Counted from the stretch's first letter, positions 8,610-19,426 are shown. The stretch is DNA of 43,233 nt from Candidatus Kaiserbacteria bacterium (GCA_003164215.1 PLSR01000012.1:1-43233); one strand, 5' to 3'. A program made the numbers and translations. The notes: generated from the sequence alone by a model not told the origin.

Positions 8610-9764
8610 ATGTCCCGCGTCAAATTGAGCGAGTACCGTGCGAAGAAAATGCTGCTTGGCAATGACTACGCCGGACTCTCGATCCGCACCGAGGGCGGCG
8701 ATACGTTGCCGAAAGATGGGCGATGGGTCGCCAAAGTCGATCAAGGCGTAAAAAAGCGCTTCAAACAAGGACTTGTCGTGGTTGATAAGTCGGCGGCCGA
8801 ATTGAATGCGGTGATCGACGGCTGGAGATCGAAAGGCTTTTCACAATTCATTCTGGAGCCGTTCTTCTCGCACAACATGAAAGAGGAGCAATACTTTTCG
8901 ATGGAACGTGTGCGCGAGGGCATCCGCATATTGCATGCGAAGGATGGTGGGGTGGACATCGAAGCACATCCGGAGGCGGTCAAACACTATCTCATCACTT
9001 CGGCGGCCGATGTGCCCGCGGTCGCGGCGACATCAGGGATGCCGCATGCATTCCTGCAGAATTGCATTGATGTGTTCGATAAGAATTTTCTGGCGTTCCT
9101 TGAGATCAATCCACTCGTTATCGTGGACGGACAGGCGCATCTCTTAGATGCTGCGGTATTGGTGGATGATGCGGGTGCATTTTTTACGGATGTATGGGGC
9201 GAGGATGATCTGGTGCGGTCGAAAACGCGACATCCTGCCGAGGCGCGCGTCGAGGCGCTCGCTTCGACGACGCCTGCGTCATTGAAACTTTCTGTCATCA
9301 ACCCCGATGGCGCGCTGTTCTCCCTGCTTTCAGGTGGCGGCGGTTCAATAGTGATCGCGGATGAGGCGCAGCTTAAGGGTGCGGGCTCAATGATCGGTAA
9401 TTACGGCGAATACAGCGGCGGTCCGACGCGAGAGGAGACCTATCTCTATGCCAAAGAAGTGATCGGCGTCATGCTCGCATCGAAGGCGGCGAAGAAGGCA
9501 CTCGTGATCGCCGGCGGCATCGCGAATTTCACCGACATGAAGTCGACCTTCTCCGGCATCATTGATGCTCTCACAGAGGTGGCGCAGATAATGCGCGCCG
9601 CGGGGATCAAAGTATTTGTGCGCCGCGGGGGGCCCAACGAAGCGGCCGGACTCAAGATCATGCGGGAATTTTTGGAAAAAGAATCGCTACTCGGCTCGAT
9701 CGACGGATCGGACTCCATCATTACAAAAGCGGTCGACGATGCGATCCATTTCATACAGATATGA
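8610..9764 (+). CDS. aclB: ATP-citrate lyase, ATP-grasp/citrate-binding subunit
   Basis: ATP-grasp N-terminus; SGGGGSIVIADEAQLKGAGSMIGNYGEYSGGPTREETYLYAK matches the citrate-binding signature of ACL. Confidence 0.82.
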   Translation: MSRVKLSEYRAKKMLLGNDYAGLSIRTEGGDTLPKDGRWVAKVDQGVKKRFKQGLVVVDKSAAELNAVIDGWRSKGFSQFILEPFFSHNMKEEQYFSMERVREGIRILHAKDGGVDIEAHPEAVKHYLITSAADVPAVAATSGMPHAFLQNCIDVFDKNFLAFLEINPLVIVDGQAHLLDAAVLVDDAGAFFTDVWGEDDLVRSKTRHPAEARVEALASTTPASLKLSVINPDGALFSLLSGGGGSIVIADEAQLKGAGSMIGNYGEYSGGPTREETYLYAKEVIGVMLASKAAKKALVIAGGIANFTDMKSTFSGIIDALTEVAQIMRAAGIKVFVRRGGPNEAAGLKIMREFLEKESLLGSIDGSDSIITKAVDDAIHFIQI

Positions 9765-11566
9765 ATACGATAGAACAGATACGAAGCGGAAGAACAGGCA
9801 TACTCATCGCCGGCAATCATGAGAAGATCGTACAATCGATCCTCGACTTCGATTTTCTTTCCGGCAAAAAAGAACCATCGATCGTCGGGCTCGTAAGCGG
9901 CAATCGAAAGGCGCAGAAATTTTTCTTCGGCCCACGTGAGATCCTGCTGCCTTGTTACAAGGGTTTTGAACAAATACCGGCCGAACATGCATCACGAATT
10001 GCGTGGCTCTTGAATCTACAATCGGGGCGCCGCACCTTTGATTCGACCGTCGCGTTCTTTGCGGCGTTTCCACAAGCACTCGGCGCACATCTTTTTGCAG
10101 AAAACGTCCCCGAGCGCCATGCGACGGAATTGATACGCCGTTTTGGCGCTGAAAAGCTCATCGCAGGACCCTCCGGCGTCGGGCTCGTCGTTCCCGGGTA
10201 TCTGAAACTCGGCGCGATCGGCGGGACAGATCCGGTACAACTTTCGGCGAGCCGATTGGGGACAGCCGGATCTATCGCCGTCGTCTCGACTTCGGGCGGC
10301 ATGACCAATGAGCTGATTCGTGCGGTCGCGTCCGCCGGCAAGCGGCTTTCTTTTTCGATCTCGATCGGCGGTGACCGTTTCCCGGTGACTTCGCTCACCG
10401 ATGTGCTGAAGCTGGCAGAGAGCGATCCGGCGACGGCGACGATCGTGTACTTCGGCGAGCTCGGCGGATCCGACGAGTATGAGATCGTCGAGCTCATAAA
10501 GAGCAAACAGCTCACGAAGCCGGTCCTGGCATATATCGCGGGCATCATCGACGAGGCCTTTGACGAGCATATGCAATTCGGCCATGCGAAAGCCCTGGTC
10601 GCGCGCGCCGACGAAAGTGCACGTGCAAAGCGTGATGCGCTATTGGCGGCCGGTGCGCAGGCACCCGAGACATTCCCGCAATTCCTTGAAGCAATGCGAT
10701 CCCTGCCAAGCACTGATTTTCATGATACGGTATTCGATACAGCACCGCTTATGGACCGGCACAAAAGTATTCTCTCGACCCGCACTATTCTCGACCTTTC
10801 AGACGCGCCGGCATTCGTGAAGGACGGCGCGATCGTGCCGCGAAGTTCCGCGATGTTCGCATCAATGTCGCTCAAGGCGCTCCTCGGCAGAGAAGTGTCG
10901 GCAACCGCGTCTGCATTCGTCGAGGCGGTGTTCGAGCTCCTCATTGATCATGGCGGTAATGTTTCCGGCGCGGTCAACACGATGATCACGGCCCGTGCGG
11001 GACGCGACCTCGTTTCTTCGCTCGCGTCAGGAATTCTTACGATCGGTCCGCGATTTGGCGGAGCGGTCACTGAAGCGGCTCGCACGTGGATCGATGGCGT
11101 ATCGTCGGGCATGCACGCGGCCGCGTTCGTAGAAGCACGTACGAAAGGAGGCGCTGTCCTCTCGGGCATCGGCCATCGCAAGTATCGTATAGGCATTCCC
11201 GATCCGCGTGTAGCAACGCTCGCGCAATTCGCGACCTTGCTTAAAAAGCATCCGCACTATGATTTCGCACGGTCGGTCGAGGAAGTAACGACCGGTAAGA
11301 ACGGCTCGCTCATCCTGAACGTCGACGGCGTTATCGCAGCGGTCCTCATCGACATCTTCGTTGAGGTCGATGGATTCACCGCAGAACAACTGCAGGAATT
11401 GCTCGATATCGAGTTCTTCAATGCACTCTTCGTCATCCCGCGCACCGTCGGTTTCATCGCTCATTTTATGGAGCAAAAGCGCAATGACGAAGGCCTTTTC
11501 CGATTGCCGGACGATTTGTTATTCATACGTGATACTAAGCCGAAAGATAAGCCTGACACGAGATGA
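9761..11566 (+). CDS. aclA: ATP-citrate lyase, SCS-alpha plus citrate-synthase-like subunit
   Basis: MQFGHAKALV (catalytic His region), GIGHRKYRIGIPDPRV, LILNVDGVIAAVLIDI, TVGFIAHFMEQKR are ACL C-terminal motifs; 4-bp overlap with upstream subunit. Confidence 0.86.
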   Translation: MNTIEQIRSGRTGILIAGNHEKIVQSILDFDFLSGKKEPSIVGLVSGNRKAQKFFFGPREILLPCYKGFEQIPAEHASRIAWLLNLQSGRRTFDSTVAFFAAFPQALGAHLFAENVPERHATELIRRFGAEKLIAGPSGVGLVVPGYLKLGAIGGTDPVQLSASRLGTAGSIAVVSTSGGMTNELIRAVASAGKRLSFSISIGGDRFPVTSLTDVLKLAESDPATATIVYFGELGGSDEYEIVELIKSKQLTKPVLAYIAGIIDEAFDEHMQFGHAKALVARADESARAKRDALLAAGAQAPETFPQFLEAMRSLPSTDFHDTVFDTAPLMDRHKSILSTRTILDLSDAPAFVKDGAIVPRSSAMFASMSLKALLGREVSATASAFVEAVFELLIDHGGNVSGAVNTMITARAGRDLVSSLASGILTIGPRFGGAVTEAARTWIDGVSSGMHAAAFVEARTKGGAVLSGIGHRKYRIGIPDPRVATLAQFATLLKKHPHYDFARSVEEVTTGKNGSLILNVDGVIAAVLIDIFVEVDGFTAEQLQELLDIEFFNALFVIPRTVGFIAHFMEQKRNDEGLFRLPDDLLFIRDTKPKDKPDTR

Positions 11567-11578
11567 TAGAATTGAGGC

Positions 11579-13546
11579 ATGCCTCCAAGTCGTGACCCTT
11601 CGCATGAGGACGAGAAGATAGAACGCTTGCGTCGTGCGATGTATTCGCGCGAGCTTTCGCCGCGATTGCAAGAGCATGAACGTCGGACACTGAACGCCCG
11701 CGAGGAAGTTATCGGTGACGACTGGAAGCGCGACGAGCCGAAGCTCGAGCCGGTCACGTCCGCGCCGCGAACGATCAACGTCATTCGCCGCGCGCTGTGG
11801 TGGTTGCTCGCACTGGCGGTCATTTTCTTCATTGGTGCGGTCGCATTCTTCATTTATTTCTTTACGTTCGGTGCCGGAAGTTCCGGTGCATCCGCATCCA
11901 ATATCGATATTGTTATCACCGGTCCTGCATCGATCGCCGGCGGGGAAGTGACCGAGCTTCAGATCGCCATTACCAACAAGAACAGCGTGCCGCTTTCGCT
12001 CGCTACGCTGACCGTTTCGTATCCGCCGGGCACGCGTTCGCCGAGCGACTTCAGGACGCCGCAGCTCACCTACCCGATCGATCTCGGCACGATACAGCCG
12101 GGCGAGACGAAAGAGGGCACGGTCAAAGCCGTGCTCTCGGGCACTGAAGGCGAACAATCCGACGTAAAGGCCGAGCTCGATTATCACTTGGGCGGTAGCA
12201 ACGCGATCTTCACGGCGACATCGGATTATGGATTCACCTTCAGCTCATCACCGCTATCGATCGCAGTCACCGGGGATTCGCAGGCGATCTCGGGGCAACC
12301 GCTCTCCATGACGGTGACGATCGCCTCGAACGCGACCGAACCGATCAATGATGTCCTCTTGAGCGCGGCCTTCCCGTTCGGTTTTCAGATGACGTCGTCG
12401 GTACCGAATGTCATTGCGCCGGGTCTGTGGAAGCTCGGCACGTTGAACCCCGGGCAGAAGCAAAGTGTGATGGTCACCGGCGTTTTGACCGGCAACACCG
12501 GAGATGATCGCGTCTTTAATTTCACAACGGGTACGCGGACCAGTAATGCCTCGTCGTCGATCGACGTACCGCTCGGTGCGAGCCCATTCAGTGTTTCCAT
12601 ATCTCAACCGTTCATGGGGCTCTCGATCTTGGTCAACAATTCTTCAACGACGCCGGCGGTCATCACGCCGGGTCAGAAAGTGACCGTTACGATCACATAC
12701 CAGAACAATCTTTCGACATCGATCACCAACGCGGTCATCGTCGCGAAGCTCTCCGGATTTGAGATCGACGGCTCGACCGTCTCGTCGTCGGACGGATTCT
12801 ACCGTTCGAACGACAATACAGTCTTATGGAATAACACAACGACCAATGGCGGTCTTGCACTTCTCGCGCCCGGGGCATCGGGTCAACTCACCTTCAGCTT
12901 CACGGCACCGTCGTCAGATGTGCTGAAGAATACCTCGAATCCTTCGATCGGTATTTCGATCAACGCCGCGGGCGATCGTGTCGACGAGTCCGGTGTGCCG
13001 CAGAATCTCGAATCAGCGGCGACGGCAAAGATCGCGATCGCAAGCAATGTCGCACTGACTGCCAACGGCCTTTACTATTCGAGCCCGTACGGAAGCGTCG
13101 GGCCGTTGCCGCCGCAAGCGGGAGTTGAAACAACGTACGCGATGGTGTTGACCTTGACCAATACGACCAATCAGATCGACAACGCGGTCGTCACCGCGAC
13201 CTTGCCGCCCTATGTGCGCTCGACAGGCAAGCAAAGCCCAAGCAGTGAGGATCTGAAATTCAATCTCGATACCGGGACGGTGACCTGGAATGTCGGTACC
13301 GTCGCGCCGGATGTCGGGACCAACGGTATCCAGCCGCGGCAAGTCGCATTCGAGGTCGGCTTCACGCCATCCACGAGCCAGATCGGACAGACGCCTATCT
13401 TGCTGCAAAACATCCAACTCACCGGAACGGATGATTCGACGGGCCAACCGGTCACCTTAACAACGCCCGACGTGACGACGAACCTCCTCGGCGATACGGG
13501 ATTCAATTCGATAAATGCAACGGTCGTCGCGCCGACGACTCCCTGA
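11579..13546 (+). CDS. Membrane-anchored large surface protein with repeated beta-sandwich (DUF11/CARDB-like) domains
   Basis: N-terminal TM LWWLLALAVIFFIGAVAFFIYFF followed by repeated VTGPASIAGGEVTELQIAITN-like modules. Confidence 0.82.
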   Translation: MPPSRDPSHEDEKIERLRRAMYSRELSPRLQEHERRTLNAREEVIGDDWKRDEPKLEPVTSAPRTINVIRRALWWLLALAVIFFIGAVAFFIYFFTFGAGSSGASASNIDIVITGPASIAGGEVTELQIAITNKNSVPLSLATLTVSYPPGTRSPSDFRTPQLTYPIDLGTIQPGETKEGTVKAVLSGTEGEQSDVKAELDYHLGGSNAIFTATSDYGFTFSSSPLSIAVTGDSQAISGQPLSMTVTIASNATEPINDVLLSAAFPFGFQMTSSVPNVIAPGLWKLGTLNPGQKQSVMVTGVLTGNTGDDRVFNFTTGTRTSNASSSIDVPLGASPFSVSISQPFMGLSILVNNSSTTPAVITPGQKVTVTITYQNNLSTSITNAVIVAKLSGFEIDGSTVSSSDGFYRSNDNTVLWNNTTTNGGLALLAPGASGQLTFSFTAPSSDVLKNTSNPSIGISINAAGDRVDESGVPQNLESAATAKIAIASNVALTANGLYYSSPYGSVGPLPPQAGVETTYAMVLTLTNTTNQIDNAVVTATLPPYVRSTGKQSPSSEDLKFNLDTGTVTWNVGTVAPDVGTNGIQPRQVAFEVGFTPSTSQIGQTPILLQNIQLTGTDDSTGQPVTLTTPDVTTNLLGDTGFNSINATVVAPTTP

Positions 13547-13570
13547 GCAGAAACACGATAGGTTTGAATG

Positions 13571-13603
13571 GCGGGCGAAAATGGCGGAGCCATTTTCGCC
13601 CGC
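13571..13603. repeat. Perfect 15-bp stem hairpin upstream of glyS
   Basis: GCGGGCGAAAATGGC-gga-GCCATTTTCGCCCGC. Confidence 0.85.
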
Positions 13604-13630
13604 ACCCATTCTGCGGTACACTCTCATGAT

Positions 13631-14962
13631 ATGGCCGAGGACAACCTGATGGAAAAGATTGTTTCCCTATGTAAACGCCGCGGTTTTATCTATCCAGGAT
13701 CGGAGATCTACGGCGGCCTTGCCGGTACCTTCGACTACGGCCCGTTGGGCGTCGAATTGAAAAATAATGTGAAGCAACTCTGGTGGCGGATGTTCGTTCA
13801 GGACCGCGATGATATGTGCGGTGTCGATGCGGCGATCCTTATGAACCCGAAAGTGTGGGAGGCGAGTGGGCATGTGAGCGGTTTCTCCGACCCGCTTGTC
13901 GAATGTAAAAAGTGTAAGCGGCGATTCCGTGTCGATCACGTCGGCGATAAGTGCCCGGAGTGCGGCGGAGAATTCGGCGAGGTACGTCAATTCAATATGA
14001 TGTTCAAGACGCAGATCGGCGCCAATGAAGATGCCTCCTCTGTTTCATATCTCCGCCCAGAGACCGCCGGCGGTATTTTCGTCAATTTCAAAAATGTCAT
14101 CGACAGCTTCCATCCGAAGTTGCCATTCGGTATCGCACAGATCGGCAAGGCGTTCAGAAACGAGATCGCACCGCGTGACTTCGTCTTCAGAAGTCGCGAG
14201 TTCGAGCAGATGGAGATCGAATACTTTGTAAATCCTTCTGCATGGGAAAGCTCATTCGAGGAATGGCGACGGGCTGTCCATACATGGACCGACGCGATCG
14301 GTCTCGCAGAAAGTTCTGTACATGAGCTTGAAGTCGGTGATGGCGATCGCGCACATTACAGCAAGCGCACGATCGACTTCGAATTCGATTTTCCGTTTGG
14401 ACGCAAAGAGCTTTACGGGCTCGCATATCGCGGCGACTTCGACCTCTCGGCCCACGCCAAAGGTTCCGGCCAGGAACTTTCGATCATCACCGACGATCAA
14501 ACGGGAGAGAAAGTGGTGCCGCATGTCATCGAGCCGTCTTTCGGTGTTGACCGCACGATCCTCGCGATTCTTGCGAACGCATATACCGAAGACACGCTAG
14601 GGAGTGAACCACGCACCTACCTCAAATTCAATAAGACGGTCGCCCCCATCAAGGCAGCCGTTTTCCCGCTTCTGAAGAACAAGCCCGATCTCGTCGCGAA
14701 GGCGCGCGAGGTATATCTCATGCTCAAGAAACAAGTCCCGCAGATCATGTGGGACGATAACGGCAATATCGGCAAGCGTTATCGACGCCAAGACGAGATC
14801 GGCACACCGGTCTGCATCACGATCGACTTCAACACGTTGGGTGACCCTTCGAATCCCTCAGGGCAAGCGAAGTCGGAACTAAAAGACACCGTCACCATCC
14901 GTGACCGTGACACCGGTGGCCAGGAGCGAATCGCTATCGGCGATCTTGCCTCTCGGATTTGA
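13631..14962 (+). CDS. glyS: Glycyl-tRNA synthetase (single-chain class II)
   Basis: KRRGFIYPGSEIYGGLAGTFDYGPLGVELKNN; RPETAGGIFVNF; PHVIEPSFGVDRTILAIL. Confidence 0.97.
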   Translation: MAEDNLMEKIVSLCKRRGFIYPGSEIYGGLAGTFDYGPLGVELKNNVKQLWWRMFVQDRDDMCGVDAAILMNPKVWEASGHVSGFSDPLVECKKCKRRFRVDHVGDKCPECGGEFGEVRQFNMMFKTQIGANEDASSVSYLRPETAGGIFVNFKNVIDSFHPKLPFGIAQIGKAFRNEIAPRDFVFRSREFEQMEIEYFVNPSAWESSFEEWRRAVHTWTDAIGLAESSVHELEVGDGDRAHYSKRTIDFEFDFPFGRKELYGLAYRGDFDLSAHAKGSGQELSIITDDQTGEKVVPHVIEPSFGVDRTILAILANAYTEDTLGSEPRTYLKFNKTVAPIKAAVFPLLKNKPDLVAKAREVYLMLKKQVPQIMWDDNGNIGKRYRRQDEIGTPVCITIDFNTLGDPSNPSGQAKSELKDTVTIRDRDTGGQERIAIGDLASRI

Positions 14963-15018
14963 ATTCCCGCACGTTTACCATGGCTAGTCTGATGGCTGAA
15001 TCGTGATACGATGGCGCC

Positions 15019-16077
15019 ATGGAAGACCGACATGTGAACATTTCCATAACGAGCGGGACGGTGGTGAAGACCATCCTCTTGTTGCTTCTCGTCGGGTTCA
15101 TTTTTGCCATGCGTGGCATCGTGCTCGACGTGCTTACCGCGATCGTTATCGCCTCGGCGCTTGAACCGGGTGTCGCGCTTCTACACCGGCGTAAGATCCC
15201 GCGCACGCTCGCGGTCATCCTCTTGTATCTTTTCCTCTTCTCGGTATTTTTCGTCATTTTCTACTTCTTCCTGCCGTCTCTCTTCGGTGATATCGCAAAT
15301 TTCATCAATGCGTTGCCGAGCTATATCCAAACGTTCAATGCGACGGGCGCTTTGGATCAATACACCAATCTGCTCGGTCTTCCGGCGCTTTCGAGCATTT
15401 CATCGGCGAGTATCGTGGCTAATATTCATGCCGCCCTGAATATAGGGGTCCTGAACGACGGCTTCAGCACCGCGACCCGTATCTTTGGTGGTGTGTTCTC
15501 GTTCATCCTCATCATCATCTTCTCGTTCTACTTCGCGGTGCTCGAAACTGGCGTGGATGATTTCCTGCGCATCATCGTACCGAAGAGCCATCAGGATTAT
15601 ATTCTCGGTCTCTGGCGCCGCTCACAGCACAAGATCGGCCTGTGGATGCAGGGTCAACTCCTTCTCGCGGTCATTATGGGCGTCCTCGTATTCCTCGGAC
15701 TCACGATCCTCGGCGTGCCCGACGCGCTTGTTTTGGCGACGATCGCCGGATGCTTCGAGATCATTCCGGTCTTCGGCCCGACGCTTTCTGCGGTGCCTGC
15801 GATCGCGATCGCATTCGGAAGTGGCGGCGTTTCCTTGGGCATTCTCACGATCGCGCTCTATATTATTGCCCAGCAATTCGAGAATTATCTCATCTATCCC
15901 TTGGTCGTGACGCGTGTCGTCGGCGTGCCGCCGCTTCTCGTGATCCTTGCCCTTATCGTCGGGGGGGAATTCGCAGGGTTCCTCGGCATCATTCTGTCGG
16001 TCCCGCTCGCCGCGACCGTCCAGGAATTCGTCCGTGATATCGAGCGCGGTCGTTTGCCGTCGCGCCATAAGTCCTGA
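15019..16077 (+). CDS. AI-2E family transporter (PerM-like)
   Basis: Multi-TM protein with VPDALVLATIAGCFEIIPVFGPTLSAVPAIAIAF and SVPLAATVQEFV. Confidence 0.9.
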   Translation: MEDRHVNISITSGTVVKTILLLLLVGFIFAMRGIVLDVLTAIVIASALEPGVALLHRRKIPRTLAVILLYLFLFSVFFVIFYFFLPSLFGDIANFINALPSYIQTFNATGALDQYTNLLGLPALSSISSASIVANIHAALNIGVLNDGFSTATRIFGGVFSFILIIIFSFYFAVLETGVDDFLRIIVPKSHQDYILGLWRRSQHKIGLWMQGQLLLAVIMGVLVFLGLTILGVPDALVLATIAGCFEIIPVFGPTLSAVPAIAIAFGSGGVSLGILTIALYIIAQQFENYLIYPLVVTRVVGVPPLLVILALIVGGEFAGFLGIILSVPLAATVQEFVRDIERGRLPSRHKS

Positions 16078-16090
16078 TCTACTTACCGAT

Positions 16091-17530
16091 ATGGAAGAAA
16101 AAAAGCCGTTCTATCTGACGACAACGATCCCGTATGTGAACGCGGCACCGCATATTGGATTCGCGTTAGAGATCGTGCAGGCTGATACGATTGCGCGCTA
16201 CAAGCGCCTCAGGGGATACGACGTTTTCTTTAATTTCGGTTCCGATGAGCACGGACAGAAGATCTGGCAAAAGGCGAATGAGAGTCGACAGACGCCGCAG
16301 GAATATGTCGATGAATACGCGGCGAAGTTCTCGGCACTGAAGGAACAGTTGAATCTGACCTATGACGCGTTCGTTCGCACGACCGATCCGCACCACAAAG
16401 CCGCAGCGCAGGAAATGTGGCGGCGCTGCAAAGCGGCGGGTGATATCTATAAGAAGAACTATGAGATAAAGTATTGCGTCGGATGTGAGCTTGAGAAAGT
16501 GGATTCAGAATTGGTGAACGGTAAGTGCCCGCTGCATCCGAATCTCGAGCTCGAGATCCGTATCGAAGAGAATTATTTCTTCCGCATATCGAAATATCAG
16601 GACCGGTTGAGGCAGCTGTATGAGCGGACCGATTTCGTAGTGCCCGATCACCGCCTCAACGAAATGCGTTCTTTTGCCGACAAAAAGGGATTCGAGGATT
16701 TTTCCATCTCTCGATTGAAAGCAAAAATGTCGTGGGGCGTCGAGGTCCCGGATGATCCGGAGCACGTCATGTACGTCTGGTTCGACGCGCTGGTCAACTA
16801 CATCTCGACCTTGGGTTGGCCGGAAGATGCGGCGAAGTTCTCGCACTTTTGGAATGGCACGAAAGATTGCATCCAACTCGCCGGAAAGGATCAGGTGCGC
16901 CAGCAAGCGGCGATGTGGCAGGCAATACTCATGTCGGCCGAACTCCCGCCCACAGGGCAGATCCTCATTCACGGATTCATAACATCGAGCGGGGAGAAGA
17001 TGTCGAAGTCGCTCGGCAATGTCATCGAGCCGACAGCGCTCGTAGAAGCATATGGCACTGATGCACTTCGGTATTTCTTGCTGCGGCATATTCATCCGAC
17101 CGAGGATTCCGATTTCACGATAGAAAAGTTCAAGGAGGTCTACAACGCGGATCTTGCCAACGGCCTTGGTAACTTGATCGCACGCATCATGCGGCTTTCC
17201 GAGACACATCTCGAAAAGGGGACGCGACCGGCGCTGCACGATTTTCCCTCGGCGTACACCGAAGCGCTCGATGTATATCGATACAACGACGCACTCGTGT
17301 TCGTCTGGGGCGAGGTCCAATTCCTCGATCGCATGATCACCGAATCGGCGCCATTCAAAGTCGTGAAGACCGATCCGAAAGCGGGGCGTGAACTCATTTT
17401 CAAACTGACGCAGGATCTCTACCACATCGCCGAGCTTCTCGCACCTTTCATGCCAGAGACTGCGGAGAAGATCAAAACAGCGGTCGTCGAGAACAAAAAA
17501 CCGGAAAATCTCTTTCTGCGCAAAGAATAG
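16091..17530 (+). CDS. metG: Methionyl-tRNA synthetase
   Basis: TTTIPYVNAAPHIGFALEIVQAD, SDEHGQKI, GEKMSKSLGNVIEP. Confidence 0.97.
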   Translation: MEEKKPFYLTTTIPYVNAAPHIGFALEIVQADTIARYKRLRGYDVFFNFGSDEHGQKIWQKANESRQTPQEYVDEYAAKFSALKEQLNLTYDAFVRTTDPHHKAAAQEMWRRCKAAGDIYKKNYEIKYCVGCELEKVDSELVNGKCPLHPNLELEIRIEENYFFRISKYQDRLRQLYERTDFVVPDHRLNEMRSFADKKGFEDFSISRLKAKMSWGVEVPDDPEHVMYVWFDALVNYISTLGWPEDAAKFSHFWNGTKDCIQLAGKDQVRQQAAMWQAILMSAELPPTGQILIHGFITSSGEKMSKSLGNVIEPTALVEAYGTDALRYFLLRHIHPTEDSDFTIEKFKEVYNADLANGLGNLIARIMRLSETHLEKGTRPALHDFPSAYTEALDVYRYNDALVFVWGEVQFLDRMITESAPFKVVKTDPKAGRELIFKLTQDLYHIAELLAPFMPETAEKIKTAVVENKKPENLFLRKE

Positions 17531-17532
17531 CC

Positions 17533-18363
17533 ATGAATTATTTCGATGCACATACGCATACGAATTTCGTCGCATATGACGAAGATCGCGAGGATGTCAT
17601 CGCGCGTGCGAAGGATGCAGGCGCAGGAATGAATGTAGTAGGTACGCAATTAGACACGTCGCGGTCGGCGGTCGCGCTCGCAGAAGCACATGACGGTGTC
17701 TGGGCGACCATCGGTCTGCACCCGGTCCATACATCAAAGTCATTTCATGACGCCAAAGAGCTCGGCGTGGGCGGAAAGGAATTCACGTCGCGCGGAGAAG
17801 TGTTCGACAAAGCAGCGTACGAGGCGCTCGGGAAGAATCCGAAGGTCATAGCGGTCGGCGAGTGCGGCCTCGACTACTATCGGCTCGATGCCGATACAAA
17901 AAATGTTCAGCGAGAGGTATTTGTCCAGCAGATCGAGCTCGCGAATGATCTTAAGAAACCATTGATGCTTCACGTCAGAAATGGCACCGACGCGAGCGCG
18001 AATGCGTATCTCGATACGGTCGAACTTTTGAAAGCGCATGCGAAGATCCAGGGAGATGTCCACTTTTTCGCAGGGGATTGGGATATTGCGCAGCAATTCC
18101 TCGATCTCGGATTCACTCTTTCATTCACCGGTGTAATCACATTCACTCACGATTATGATGAGATCGTGCGAAATGCGCCTTTAGATATGATCCTTTCGGA
18201 AACGGACGCTCCGTACGTCACGCCGGTACCGTATCGCGGCAAGCGCAACGAGCCTGCGTATGTCGTGGAGACCGTTCGCGCGATCGCGGAGATCCGCGCC
18301 GCTGATCCGAAAGCGGTCCGCCTGCAGTTACTCTTGAATGCGCAGCGTGTTTTTGGCCTGTAA
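17533..18363 (+). CDS. tatD: TatD family metal-dependent hydrolase
   Basis: DAHTHTNF, GLHPVH, GECGLDYYR, LSETDAPYVTP motifs. Confidence 0.92.
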   Translation: MNYFDAHTHTNFVAYDEDREDVIARAKDAGAGMNVVGTQLDTSRSAVALAEAHDGVWATIGLHPVHTSKSFHDAKELGVGGKEFTSRGEVFDKAAYEALGKNPKVIAVGECGLDYYRLDADTKNVQREVFVQQIELANDLKKPLMLHVRNGTDASANAYLDTVELLKAHAKIQGDVHFFAGDWDIAQQFLDLGFTLSFTGVITFTHDYDEIVRNAPLDMILSETDAPYVTPVPYRGKRNEPAYVVETVRAIAEIRAADPKAVRLQLLLNAQRVFGL

Positions 18364-18411
18364 TACAGCCCTTGCAGACGCGGCACCACTGTGCTAGAGT
18401 GCGCGCTACAT

Positions 18412-18927
18412 ATGGCTGAAGACACGAAAGTAGTTTCAAAAGATGAAGGCTCCGAGGAGCTCGGACTTCGTATATACGAAGTCGGCTACCACGTCATACC
18501 GACGGTCAAAGAAGAGGATATTGAGAGCGTTGTCGCTTCGATCCGCACGGTGATCGAGAAAGCCGGTGGTTCATTCATCGCCGAAGGCGCACCGGCCCTG
18601 ATGAAGCTCTCATATGCCATGACCGCCCGCGAAGGCGACAAAAATGTCGACTACGACCGGGGTTATTTCGGCTGGATCAAATTTGAATCGTCCGTTGAGG
18701 CATCTGAAACCTTGAATGAGACGCTCAAAGCCGATCGCAACATCCTCCGTCACATCATCTTCCGCACCGTCCGCGAAGAGACCCGCGCCCGCATGAAGAT
18801 CCCGACCTTGCGCGAAGTCCGCCGCACCGATGCGATCAAACCGGCACCGCATCACGTCGAAGACACCTCGATCCCCGTATCTGAAGTCGATCTCGACAAG
18901 GCTATCGAAACACTGACGACTGACTAA
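18412..18927 (+). CDS. rpsF: 30S ribosomal protein S6
   Basis: S6-like fold sequence and synteny rpsF-ssb-rpsR. Confidence 0.92.
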   Translation: MAEDTKVVSKDEGSEELGLRIYEVGYHVIPTVKEEDIESVVASIRTVIEKAGGSFIAEGAPALMKLSYAMTAREGDKNVDYDRGYFGWIKFESSVEASETLNETLKADRNILRHIIFRTVREETRARMKIPTLREVRRTDAIKPAPHHVEDTSIPVSEVDLDKAIETLTTD

Positions 18928-18929
18928 GT

Positions 18930-19409
18930 ATGTACATCAACAAGGCAATGCTCTTCGGCAATCTCACGCGCGATCCGGAATTGCGCGCGCTTCCGTCGGG
19001 CATGAACGTCGTGAATTTTTCCGTTGCGACCAATCGCGTCTTCAAGGATCGCGATGGCAAGAATCAGGAACAAACCGACTTTCACAACGTCGTCGTCTTC
19101 GGTCGCCAGGCTGACACGGTGAATCAATATCTCAAGAAGGGGAGTTCGGTATTCGTCGAAGGACGCATGCAAACGCGCAGCTGGGATGACAAAAAGACCG
19201 GCGAGAAGAAATATCGTACTGAAGTCATCGCTGATCGCGTGCAATTCGGTCCGCGTGGATCGGGCTCAGGTTCGGGCGCCCATTCGAATGGCGGAGGGCA
19301 GGGTGGCGAGATGCCGTCGATGGATGAAGATACCTCCGGTGGTCACTCAGCGGGACCGGGCATTGATTATCCGAAGGAAGACATCAATCCGGATGACATT
19401 CCGTTTTAA
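18930..19409 (+). CDS. ssb: Single-stranded DNA-binding protein
   Basis: [33 protein letters not shown]; acidic DDIPF tail. Confidence 0.96.
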   Translation: MYINKAMLFGNLTRDPELRALPSGMNVVNFSVATNRVFKDRDGKNQEQTDFHNVVVFGRQADTVNQYLKKGSSVFVEGRMQTRSWDDKKTGEKKYRTEVIADRVQFGPRGSGSGSGAHSNGGGQGGEMPSMDEDTSGGHSAGPGIDYPKEDINPDDIPF

Positions 19410-19426
19410 AAATAAGTAACGATCTT

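Noticed and set aside
16505-17575. 356-aa antisense ORF over metG
   Set aside because: MetRS coding on the plus strand is unambiguous; the antisense product has no recognisable features.
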